DNA of 23,625 nucleotides from a virus. Positions 1-6,990 of this stretch are shown in pieces (positions within the stretch are counted from its first letter, which is position 1; every line of letters starts with the position of its first letter). The notes under the pieces are model-generated. The model made no database searches. It had not been told where the DNA came from and saw only the letters and a list, made by a program, of their open reading frames with translations. The stretch spans positions 1 through 23,625 of the IMG/VR virus record IMGVR_UViG_3300035698_015044, one strand, 5' to 3'. The translations under genes and the position numbers were made by a program.

Positions 1-978
1 ATAAAAGATACAAGAAAAATATCAAAGAAAGAATTATTGACTACATACAAATATGTTAAAGATTTAATAATAAAAACTCTTCATATATCTCCTGAAGACA
101 TTAAACCTGTAGGTTCTTTTCTTAAGAAGAAAGAAGATGAGTTGTATGGAGATATTGATTTAGTGATAAATTTTAAAGCGTTTAATTTGACAAATGAAAA
201 AGAAATAGATTATGTCTTCGATAAATTTACAGCGTTAGGATTTGATTGTATCAGAATGAGAGGATTTAATCAAGTTTCTATGGGTGTTCCTGTGAACGGA
301 AATGAAAAAGATGGGATTGTTCAAGTAGATTTAATGTTATCAGAAAACTTAACGTGGTCTGAATTCGCATACGCTTCTCCAGATTTTTCGAAAAATGAAT
401 CAAAATATAAAGGTCTGTACGCAGTTAAATTAATTATGGCGATAATTTCCGAGTCTTTCAAGAAAACAGAGAAACTGGACGAAAATGGAAATGTTGAAGA
501 ATATTCTCTTATAGTATATAGAATGAATGAAGGATTATGTAATGTTTTGAAATCTCACAAAGGAATAAAAGGAAGAGTCAAAACAGCGAAGATATTAACA
601 GAAAGTTTAATGACAAATTCTCCAAGAGAAGTCACTGATATCGCGTTCGGAAGAACATTCAGTACAGACAAAGTTCGAAATTTCGAGAAAATGTGGTTTG
701 AAATTCATTTACCAAATTTCATTCATAAAGATAAATTAGAGTTGATAATTGACAAATTCCGTTTTACGCACATGCGACATATTGAAGAAGTTCTTTTTGA
801 AGGTGAAGAAGGTCTTCAGTTTATAAAGTACATCTTAAGAAATCTTTCAGATAAACTAAATAAACAACCTTCGAATATTAATTTATCAGTTAAAATAGAT
901 GGCGCACCTACAATGATGTTGTGGTCAAAATTTCCAGGATTGAAAGATTACGGTGTCGGAACAAAGACTAGTGTTTAA
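1..978 (+). CDS. Nucleotidyltransferase / ligase-like protein, 5' part (start outside window, frameshift at 3' end)
   Basis: The frame is open from base 1, so the TTG at 37 is unlikely to be the true start and the gene probably begins upstream. The N-terminal part shows a DNA-polymerase-beta-type nucleotidyltransferase signature: a Gly-Ser pair (112-117), then DID (151-159), then a third carboxylate in VQVDLML (about 320-336). A ligase-like motif KIDGAP (892-909) follows; KxDG is motif I of covalent nucleotidyltransferases such as DNA and RNA ligases. The frame ends at TAA 976-978, but the next frame continues the same protein. Adding one T to the TTT at 974-976 restores TSVLIKEP and joins the two parts. 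From memory this resembles a hypothetical-protein family of large T4-like phages (DUF6267-like); that is a recollection, not a search. Function is inferred to be nucleic-acid end modification or repair. Confidence 0.65.
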   Translation: MKDTRKISKKELLTTYKYVKDLIIKTLHISPEDIKPVGSFLKKKEDELYGDIDLVINFKAFNLTNEKEIDYVFDKFTALGFDCIRMRGFNQVSMGVPVNGNEKDGIVQVDLMLSENLTWSEFAYASPDFSKNESKYKGLYAVKLIMAIISESFKKTEKLDENGNVEEYSLIVYRMNEGLCNVLKSHKGIKGRVKTAKILTESLMTNSPREVTDIAFGRTFSTDKVRNFEKMWFEIHLPNFIHKDKLELIIDKFRFTHMRHIEEVLFEGEEGLQFIKYILRNLSDKLNKQPSNINLSVKIDGAPTMMLWSKFPGLKDYGVGTKTSV

Positions 979-1901
979 TAAAAGAACCGATCACGTCACA
1001 TTCTCCAGAAGAAGTAGATGAAAATTTTGGCGATAGACCAGATTTAGCGGACGCTTTAAAACTACTTCTTAAATATGCGAAAGAAATTCAGGTTCCTGAT
1101 GGAGAAATTTGGCAGGGAGATTTCTTGTTTACAAATGAGACATTAGAAGAATACACTAACAATAAGATTACGTTCAAACCAAACACTCTTCGTTATTCGA
1201 CTGATAAAAATTCAGGTATTGGACAAGAAATTTTAAATTCAGAGATAGGAATAATATGGCATACAAGATACACAGGAACAGACACAACAACTGTACAACC
1301 TAACTTCAATATTAACATGAATAAAATTTCTCATCCTAAAGGAATTTATATGTCTGAACCGTATCTTCATGAAGTAGACATAAATAAGATAAAAGATTTT
1401 CATTTTAAAGAAGTTGAAGAAATGATAGAATCTATTTCAGAGAAACTTGACAAATTAAATACAAAAGAATGTGCTGAAATGTTGGAATATAAGACATTTA
1501 TCTTATTATTCATAAAATATCAAAATAAGTTAATTAAAACTCAGTCTGAATTAAATTTTAAATCTTTTCCAAAATCGTTTGTTAATTTTGTTGCGATAAA
1601 TAAAAATGAAAATATCGCTCAAAAAATGAAAGATTATATTCATGTTCATAAAAATTCTATTGTGTTAATCATCGATTTAACAAACCAATTATTTCGAGTT
1701 AAAAATCTTTTCTTGATAAGTCTAAATCAAACAGAAAACTTTAAAGCGTCAGTAGATTTACACACTGGAGAGTCTAAAAGTTTAAACCAGGAAGGATTTG
1801 CCGTTTCCTCGCCATGCGGAAATGTAGTTAAAATAGTGGACAGAAATGAATTCAGTTACGCTAATTTTTCTCCTGATGTTATTAAGGGTTGGCAGCACTA
1901 A
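979..1901 (+). CDS. Nucleotidyltransferase / ligase-like protein, 3' part after the frameshift
   Basis: This continues the gene above in another frame. Coding sequence runs from about 978 (IKEPITSHSPEE...) and not from the first plausible start at 1125, because 979-1124 also translates to ordinary protein in the same frame. Segments that fit the ligase/nucleotidyltransferase fold are EIWQGDFLF (motif III-like, about 1108-1134) and ITFKPNTLRYS followed by GIIWHTRYTG (about 1168-1275, where motifs IIIa/IV/V would lie). The assignments are by eye and the catalytic lysines after motif I are not firmly placed. It ends with a GWQH tail at 1901. The split is either a true inactivating mutation or a homopolymer sequencing error; I see no slippery heptamer that would make it programmed. 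Confidence 0.6.
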
Positions 1902-1912
1902 AATGTCCTCAA

Positions 1913-1930
1913 GTGTATACGGAGATACAC
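1913..1930 (+). other. Small hairpin in the leader upstream of gene 32
   Basis: GTGTAT (1913-1918) and ATACAC (1925-1930) can form a 6-bp stem with a 6-base loop. There is no T-run after it, so it is not a standard terminator. It could be an RNA-processing or stability element in the long leader, or chance. Confidence 0.25.
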
Positions 1931-2042
1931 ATCAATCATTAAGAACTTTAACAATTTATTAACACTCGAGGTAAAACTTTTCATCTTTTCGTTAATATAT
2001 ATTCTAAGTAACAACATTCTAAAAAGCGCTTAAGACTGAATT

Positions 2043-2075
2043 ACTAAGAAACTAAGAAACTAAATTAACTAAAAG
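2043..2075 (+). promoter_or_regulatory. Tandem ACTAA repeat leader of gene 32, candidate autoregulatory operator
   Basis: Immediately before the gp32 start codon lie four degenerate 8-9 base repeats: ACTAAGAA (2043), ACTAAGAA (2051), ACTAAATTA (2059) and ACTAAAAG (2068). They are A-rich and unlikely to fold. T4 gp32 represses its own translation by binding cooperatively to an unstructured AU-rich repeat next to a folded element in its mRNA leader. This array sits where such an operator should be and covers the ribosome-binding region, so autoregulation is a reasonable inference. No Shine-Dalgarno sequence is present. Confidence 0.45.
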
Positions 2076-2078
2076 AAA

Positions 2079-3131
2079 ATGGCAGACAATTACAACATGG
2101 ATGCATTATTCCATCCAAAAGTAGATTTGGGCAACGCTCAAACAAAAAACACAACCGAGTACTCTCCTTCATCAGATAAAGGACAAAACGGAGTTTATAA
2201 ATCCATCGTTAGATTCGTAACATGGTGGCAAGATCCAGAACATTCTATTGCAGACAAATGGGTATGTTGGTTGGTTGATCCAGTAACAAATAGAGGACGT
2301 TATGTAGATTGTCCTTCTTCAATTGGGCAACCTTCACTTTTACAAGATATGTTTTTCAAACTTCGTAAAAGCGAATCAATTCAAGAACAAAAGAAATCAG
2401 AAATTTTTAGCAGACGTCATTCTTTTACGGCAGTTGTTCAGGTTATAAAAGATGACCAAAATAAAGATGCTGAAGGAAAACTTATGATCTGGAAATTTGG
2501 AAAGAAAATCTGGGAAAAAATAGAAGCTGAAAAGAAACCTCTCATAGGAGAACCTCATGAAGCATTTGATTTACTTGATGGCAAAGCATTTGCAGTTGTC
2601 ATAACAAAAGTATCAGGCTATAATAATTATGATCAATCAAAATTCCTCGATAGTAAAATCCCTCTCTTACTTCCATTAGATACAGATGGAAAAATTAATC
2701 TAGAAGGAAAATTGACTCCAATTAATGAAAAAACACCAAGAGAAACTGTATTTAATTTCTTAAAAGAATATAGTCCTGACCTTGGTAAATATGCATTTAA
2801 AGAATGGGATCAAGAAATTCACGACTATGTGAATCAAGTTATAGTAGCAGTAACTGGGCAAGTTCCATCAACTGCTTATGCAGATGTAAGAAATAAATCT
2901 ACGTCTTCAGCTTCTCCTGCTCCCACAGCATCTTCAGGTGCAGTAACAGTTGGACAACCTATCCAAGAAGCTAAAAGTGGTATAACAGCAACAGATCTAA
3001 CATTAGAAGACCTTAATATAGGAAGTGGATTAGATTCTGTTCCTAGTTTAGATCTTCCAGATTTGAACACAACCAAAGAAAATGATTTTGGAATTGGCGG
3101 TGATTTAGGAGCTGCACTAGAAAAACTTTAA
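2079..3131 (+). CDS. 32: Single-stranded DNA-binding protein, T4 gp32 family
   Basis: A 350-residue protein that should coat single-stranded DNA at phage replication forks and in recombination. It shares with T4 gp32 the core FGKKIWEKI (residues about 140-148) and VSGYNNYDQSKF (178-189), which match T4 FGKKIWDKI and VSGFSNYDESKF. The C-terminus has the family layout: a low-complexity Ser/Ala/Thr linker (about 272-292) and then an acidic tail rich in Asp/Leu, the segment that contacts replication partners in T4. The T4 zinc-binding cluster is not evident: only Cys63 and Cys78 occur in that region and the CxxC pair is missing. The ATG at 2079 follows the ACTAA repeat leader. The primase gene starts 1 base after the stop codon, which suggests translational coupling of two fork proteins. 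Confidence 0.9.
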   Translation: MADNYNMDALFHPKVDLGNAQTKNTTEYSPSSDKGQNGVYKSIVRFVTWWQDPEHSIADKWVCWLVDPVTNRGRYVDCPSSIGQPSLLQDMFFKLRKSESIQEQKKSEIFSRRHSFTAVVQVIKDDQNKDAEGKLMIWKFGKKIWEKIEAEKKPLIGEPHEAFDLLDGKAFAVVITKVSGYNNYDQSKFLDSKIPLLLPLDTDGKINLEGKLTPINEKTPRETVFNFLKEYSPDLGKYAFKEWDQEIHDYVNQVIVAVTGQVPSTAYADVRNKSTSSASPAPTASSGAVTVGQPIQEAKSGITATDLTLEDLNIGSGLDSVPSLDLPDLNTTKENDFGIGGDLGAALEKL

Positions 3132-3132
3132 T

Positions 3133-4236
3133 ATGCAATCAAATGTTGATATATTGAAAGGGATGAGTTTTGACTCTTCCCTTTCTTCTATTGATGCAGT
3201 TGTAAGCGATGAAGAATATAAAGAAACTCTGATATCTTTATTACAGCCAATACTAGAAGAAAGATTTCCAAACAACCCTCCAAAACAAAAGATACGTCCA
3301 TATAGAGACCGTATCTCATTTGCATGTCCATATTGTGGCGATAGTATGAAAAGCGACTACAAAAAACGAGGTAACTTTATCTTAACAGGAAAATATAAAG
3401 GTTATTTCAAATGTCATAATTGTGGTGAAGCACATAGAATTGATCGCTTTTTCTCGGACTATAAAGTAAACTTAAATTTAAATCTAGTAAATTATATAGC
3501 AAAAAGTATAGAAGACTTTGCTTTCCAGGCTAATGTTAAGTATGATATGTCTCTTTTCTTAGATACAGACTCTATTGATAAGTATGCTATAGGCAGACAA
3601 GAGTTCTTAGAATTCTTTAATTTAATTGAAGTAAAAGAATCACCTGTTTGGCCTTGGTTGAAACATAGAATGCAATATGACGCAAGTAAGTTCATGTATA
3701 ATGTGAAAGAAAATCATTTACTTATTCTTAATCTTACACCAGATGGGAAAATATTAGGAGCACAAAAAAGATTATTTAAAGGCTTTAATAAATATCTTAC
3801 GTTTAAATTAGGCAAGATTTATGAACTAATGAAAAACTCTAATATAGTTCCAGATGAAATAGATGCAATATCTCAGATTTTTAATATATGTCTTCTTAAT
3901 TATTCAAAACCAATTACACTTTTTGAAGGAGCATTTGATGCATTTTTATTTAAGAATTCGGTAGCAAACGCTGGTGCAAACAAAGGATTTATTCTTGATT
4001 TATCAGTTCGATATTTTTATGATGATGACAAAACAGGAAAAGACAAAAGCATTCAAAAACTAACAGAAGGAAATGAAGTATTTTTGTGGGGAAAACTTAA
4101 ACATAATTTGGAACTCCCTTTTAGAAATAAGTGGGACTTGAATGATTTACTAATTTATCTTCGAGATAAGAACTTAAATGTTCCAAGATTACAAGATTAT
4201 TTTTCAAGTGATGCTCTTGATATAATTGATATATAA
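3133..4236 (+). CDS. 61: DNA primase, T4 gp61 family
   Basis: A 367-residue primase that should make RNA primers for lagging-strand synthesis with a gp41-type helicase (not in this window). The N-terminal zinc-binding domain has Cys65-x2-Cys68 and Cys94-x2-Cys97, in the CPYCGDS...CHNC arrangement that parallels T4 CPVCGDS...CYNC. The C-terminal TOPRIM-like part has the acidic residue in LFEGAFDAF (Glu265), the YDDDKTGKD segment (Asp297-299) and a WDLNDLL motif comparable to T4 SKDVNDM. T4 gp61 is 342 residues, so this is full length. The start is one base after gene 32, and the 4240 micro-gene follows by 3 bases, so this reads as one operon. Confidence 0.88.
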   Translation: MQSNVDILKGMSFDSSLSSIDAVVSDEEYKETLISLLQPILEERFPNNPPKQKIRPYRDRISFACPYCGDSMKSDYKKRGNFILTGKYKGYFKCHNCGEAHRIDRFFSDYKVNLNLNLVNYIAKSIEDFAFQANVKYDMSLFLDTDSIDKYAIGRQEFLEFFNLIEVKESPVWPWLKHRMQYDASKFMYNVKENHLLILNLTPDGKILGAQKRLFKGFNKYLTFKLGKIYELMKNSNIVPDEIDAISQIFNICLLNYSKPITLFEGAFDAFLFKNSVANAGANKGFILDLSVRYFYDDDKTGKDKSIQKLTEGNEVFLWGKLKHNLELPFRNKWDLNDLLIYLRDKNLNVPRLQDYFSSDALDIIDI

Positions 4237-4239
4237 AAT

Positions 4240-4410
4240 ATGAAAAAACAAAAACTTGAAACAAAGTTAGAATTTGAATTTGAAGAACAGGAAGATCTGT
4301 TTGAATTTGATGTTGATATGGAAATTAAAACTCGAAGGAAAACGAGCAATATAATAACTGTAGAACGTAAAAAGAAAAAACCGGCAGATTCTTCAACAAA
4401 ATTATTTTAA
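4240..4410 (+). CDS. Small charged protein, unknown function
   Basis: A 56-residue frame starting with ATG 3 bases after the primase stop and ending 1 base before the next start. The first half is acidic with alternating Glu/Phe (EFEFEEQEDLFEFD, about residues 11-24); the second half is strongly basic (KTRRK, RKKKK). It ends in SSTKLF. No family recognised. Tight packing in the operon and normal phage codon use support it as a real gene. A small adaptor that binds a fork component would fit the position, but this is speculation. Confidence 0.6.
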   Translation: MKKQKLETKLEFEFEEQEDLFEFDVDMEIKTRRKTSNIITVERKKKKPADSSTKLF

Positions 4411-4411
4411 A

Positions 4412-4612
4412 ATGAAAAGAAAAGTAGTAAATGTAGGAGTGTATGAAAGAGGATTATTTATGATAGATTCAGAACCTATGAAATGTGATTTTTGCGATGA
4501 AAAGAAAATTTGTGCATCAATTAATAATATAACTATTGATGTGGTGTGTGTATGCCAAGATTGTTTAAAAGAATTTGCAAATGCGTTTAATGATGTGGAG
4601 TATATTACTTAA
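4412..4612 (+). CDS. Small cysteine-rich (putative zinc-finger) protein
   Basis: A 66-residue protein with Cys25-x2-Cys28, Cys34, and a second cluster VCVCQDC (Cys46, Cys48, Cys51). The CxxC...CxxC pairing with about 20 residues between suggests a zinc ribbon, as seen in many small phage regulatory or nucleic-acid-binding proteins. No specific family recognised. It lies one base after the preceding stop in the replication operon. Confidence 0.65.
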   Translation: MKRKVVNVGVYERGLFMIDSEPMKCDFCDEKKICASINNITIDVVCVCQDCLKEFANAFNDVEYIT

Positions 4613-4623
4613 GATATTTAACA

Positions 4624-4937
4624 ATGCGTCTACTAAAATTTATAAAGAAATATAAAGGAATTTCTATTATTCAGATCCTTATCAAGAAAAAAATACATTG
4701 CTTTTAGGAAGAAAAGGAAAAAAAGTAGATCCAGGATTAGTATATGTCCCTAATGATATATGGGAAGAAGGATTAAAGACAATGCAACCAGCAGTATTTG
4801 AAAAAGATGAAGTAGAAGCTCAACTTAAAGAATCAATTAAACGCACAAAATTTTCTGATTATGATTGGATTGTTTGTAATAATGATACTAACATAGAAAA
4901 ATTGGAAAAGTTTATTGATAAAAAATTACAAGAATAA
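4624..4937 (+). CDS. Small unknown protein, probably one gene with a 1-base frameshift near 4654-4656
   Basis: From 4698 (TTG) to 4937 the frame encodes 79 residues ending in SDYDWIVCNNDTNIEKLEKF... The coding signal extends upstream: the frame reads NFYYSDPYQEKNTLLLG back to about 4659, while an ATG at 4624 gives MRLLKFIKKYKG in another frame. Adding one A to the AAA at 4654-4656 joins them into one 104-residue protein with a normal ATG start. The C-terminal DYDWIVCNND...LEKFI pattern resembles the tail of P-loop nucleotide kinases (dNMP/guanylate kinase type), but there is no P-loop, so this is only a resemblance. The stop overlaps the next ATG by one base (TAATG), typical of translational coupling. 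Confidence 0.5.
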
Positions 4938-5413
4938 TGGATAAAAATAGACCCGATTTTTTTCATATTAATCCTGATGTTAAAAAAGAACCTACATTAG
5001 AAGAAAAGTTTGCTGCTGAACGTTTAGAATGGTCTGGAAAGATTGCGTCTATGTCAGCTCAAATGAAAAAAATTCTAGAGATTCCTGAGTTAATGACTGA
5101 GCTTTACACAGAACGACAAAGAGCAGTTGAGTATTATCATTATCTTATATCACTTTTAATAAATGTCAACAGAACATATCGTAAATCTTATAATGATAAA
5201 TGGGAATATTACACACACAAAACACAGGTAAGATATCCTAACGAATCGTCAAAAGAGAATAGAATTAAAGTAGACCTTGCAGAGCAATTAGAACAAAGAG
5301 AAACTTTAGAGAATCACTCGAAATTTATGTTGAACACAATTTCTACGTTAGACAATATTGTGTATGCAGTTCCTAGAAGAGTAGAAATAGAACAAATATC
5401 AAGAGGAAAATAA
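4937..5413 (+). CDS. uvsY: UvsY-like recombination mediator
   Basis: A 158-residue, mostly helical, charged protein. The call rests on similar length (T4 UvsY is 137 residues), the spacing of Lys/Glu-rich helices, the RLEWSGKI and ENRIKVDLAEQ segments that align by eye with T4 (YSKWLNKH and VLSADKDVLKV), a C-terminal region that ends in Gly-Lys as T4 does, and position close to uvsW, which are neighbours in T4. In T4, UvsY helps UvsX recombinase replace gp32 on single-stranded DNA. No catalytic motif exists to confirm it, so the call is moderate; an unrelated coiled-coil protein is the alternative. Stop and next start are 1 base apart. Confidence 0.55.
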   Translation: MDKNRPDFFHINPDVKKEPTLEEKFAAERLEWSGKIASMSAQMKKILEIPELMTELYTERQRAVEYYHYLISLLINVNRTYRKSYNDKWEYYTHKTQVRYPNESSKENRIKVDLAEQLEQRETLENHSKFMLNTISTLDNIVYAVPRRVEIEQISRGK

Positions 5414-5414
5414 A

Positions 5415-5819
5415 ATGATAAACATTGGAATAGTAGGTTCAAGAAAATGGACTGATAAAAACAAAGTTGGAGAGATTGTTGATTTATGTATTGAAAAATA
5501 TGGCAAGGAAAATATAAGAATTGTTAGTGGCGGAGCTAAAGGTGCAGATTCTCATGGACGAGAAGTAGCTTTAGAAAAAGGACTTCAATATAGAGAATAC
5601 AATCCTGCGCATACCTTATGGAATCAGTATAGCGGAAAACCAAAAGAATTCTACGGAAAAGATTATCATATAGGTCATTTCTTTGAACGTAACACTTTTA
5701 TTGCTGAAGATAGTCAATTGTTATTAGCATTTATTCCAGTTGGGTGGGTATCAAATGGAACAAACGATACGATAAAAAAGACAGAAAAATTAAATAAACC
5801 CGTAATCATAATAAATTAA
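5415..5819 (+). CDS. SLOG / DprA-like Rossmann-fold nucleotide-binding protein
   Basis: A 134-residue protein with a beta-alpha-beta start GIVGSRKW (residues 4-11) and a glycine-rich turn VSGGAKGADS (about 37-46), the signature of the SLOG superfamily (DprA, YspA, lysine-decarboxylase-like proteins). HFFERNTFIAEDSQLLLAF (about 88-106) is the usual third strand with the R-N pair. Family members bind nucleotides, nucleotide-derived signals or single-stranded DNA. Many phages carry a stand-alone copy of unknown role. In this operon a link to single-stranded DNA handling or nucleotide sensing is possible but unproven. Confidence 0.7.
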   Translation: MINIGIVGSRKWTDKNKVGEIVDLCIEKYGKENIRIVSGGAKGADSHGREVALEKGLQYREYNPAHTLWNQYSGKPKEFYGKDYHIGHFFERNTFIAEDSQLLLAFIPVGWVSNGTNDTIKKTEKLNKPVIIIN

Positions 5820-5830
5820 AATTTAAAAAA

Positions 5831-5989
5831 ATGCAACAACATCATATATTGTTATCAGCAAATGATATATTAGAAATAAAAAATTTATATAAAGTTGTGA
5901 CGTATGGAAAAATTTCTGAAATGTATAATATTCCATATAATACAGTTAGACATATTTTAAGAGGAGGGTATGATTGGTTATGCGTTTAA
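5831..5989 (+). CDS. Micro-protein with helix-turn-helix look
   Basis: A 52-residue frame with ATG at 5831 and TAA at 5987-5989. The segment YGKISEMYNIPYNTVRHILR followed by GGYDW matches the pattern of small HTH modules found at the end of homing endonucleases (G-x-I-x-x-hydrophobic-x-IP-x-x-TV-x-x-I-x-x-G-x-x-W). It overlaps the uvsW start by 10 bases. It could be a remnant DNA-recognition module of a lost homing endonuclease or a tiny repressor. Real expression is not certain. Confidence 0.45.
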   Translation: MQQHHILLSANDILEIKNLYKVVTYGKISEMYNIPYNTVRHILRGGYDWLCV

Positions 5990-6990
5990 AAGTAAGCGAC
6001 GATAAAAAATTTTTAGTGATAATTTCTTCTACACAATTAGAAATTGAGCAACTTGAGCATTCTTTTACAAAAAAATCAATTAATTGGGGAGCTGTGCGTA
6101 AAAAGGTGTTAGGTGCTTTCAAAGGATATGAAACTCACTTTGTAGATCGTTATAATAGAATTCCTATAGGACTTTGGGCCGAAGTTCAAAAACTAGCAAA
6201 AAAATATTACTTTCCTTTAGAGATTGAAGGAATAGAACATCTTTATGATAAAGAGTATGATCCTTCTAAATTCGTTGAATGGGTAAATACATTTTTTGAA
6301 GAATCACAAAAACCTCCTCGCGATTATCAAATTGAAGGAATATCAAGAGTTTTGAAATACAAATATTGCACTGAAGAAATTTCAATGTCAGGAGGTAAAA
6401 CACTAATGGCGTTTATGTTATTTCGTTATCTTAATGAAATAGGACTTGTAAAGAGAATGTTATATGTAGTTCCAAGTATTGGACTCGTAACACAAACTGA
6501 AGAAGAATTTTATGAGCATGAAGATAATTGTGGAAATAAGCCTAAATGGAAGTTACAATGTGTATTTGGGGGTGCTAAGAAAGAAGATGATGAGACGAGT
6601 AATATAGTTATTGGTACATTCCAATCTTTGTCTAAGAAGGATTTAGAATACTTTGCAACTTTTGATGCAGTATTCATTGATGAGTGTTTACACCCAGATA
6701 CGTTAATAACTATGGAGGACTATTCTAAAAAGAAAATAAAAGATATTAAGAAAGGAGAAAAAGTCTGGACTATTAATGAACAAACAAAGAAATTAGAAAT
6801 TAAAGAAGTAGATTTTGTTTATAAAAATTTATCTAAAATTCAGCAAGTTTATGAAATTGAAATGGAAAATGGAAATATTATAAAAATAACAGGAAATCAT
6901 AAAGTTTTAACATCAACTAATAGATGGAAAAGAATAGATGAATTAACAGAAAATGATGACATTATTAGCTTTGATATGATGAATATATAA
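5980..6990 (+). CDS. uvsW: UvsW helicase N-terminal part fused to N-intein
   Basis: The first 235 residues (ATG 5980; a TTG two codons upstream is a less likely start) are the N-extein of a T4 UvsW-type superfamily 2 helicase, which drives branch migration and removes R-loops. Visible parts: the N-terminal substrate-binding region, RDYQ (114-117), Walker A SMSGGKT (135-141), motif Ia VVPSIGL (163-169), motif Ib IGTFQSL (211-217) and the start of motif II, FIDE (232-235). Residue Cys236 begins an intein: CLHPDTLITMED is a block-A start, and ITGNHKVLT supplies the block-B T-x-x-H. The N-intein is 101 residues and stops at 6988-6990. The AGAGGAGGG at about 5959-5967 is one of few Shine-Dalgarno-like runs in the window. 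The product must trans-splice with the 7824-8774 product to make active helicase. Confidence 0.9.
   Translation: MRLKVSDDKKFLVIISSTQLEIEQLEHSFTKKSINWGAVRKKVLGAFKGYETHFVDRYNRIPIGLWAEVQKLAKKYYFPLEIEGIEHLYDKEYDPSKFVEWVNTFFEESQKPPRDYQIEGISRVLKYKYCTEEISMSGGKTLMAFMLFRYLNEIGLVKRMLYVVPSIGLVTQTEEEFYEHEDNCGNKPKWKLQCVFGGAKKEDDETSNIVIGTFQSLSKKDLEYFATFDAVFIDECLHPDTLITMEDYSKKKIKDIKKGEKVWTINEQTKKLEIKEVDFVYKNLSKIQQVYEIEMENGNIIKITGNHKVLTSTNRWKRIDELTENDDIISFDMMNI

Noticed and set aside
974-980. Programmed frameshift at the gene 1 break
   Set aside because: No X-XXY-YYZ slippery site; the tRNA could not re-pair after a shift.
2876-3076. Minus-strand frame within gene 32
   Set aside because: Lies opposite the conserved acidic tail of gp32 and shows no independent signal.
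4698-4937. Complete nucleotide kinase
   Set aside because: The tail resembles kinase C-termini but no P-loop is present and the protein is too short.
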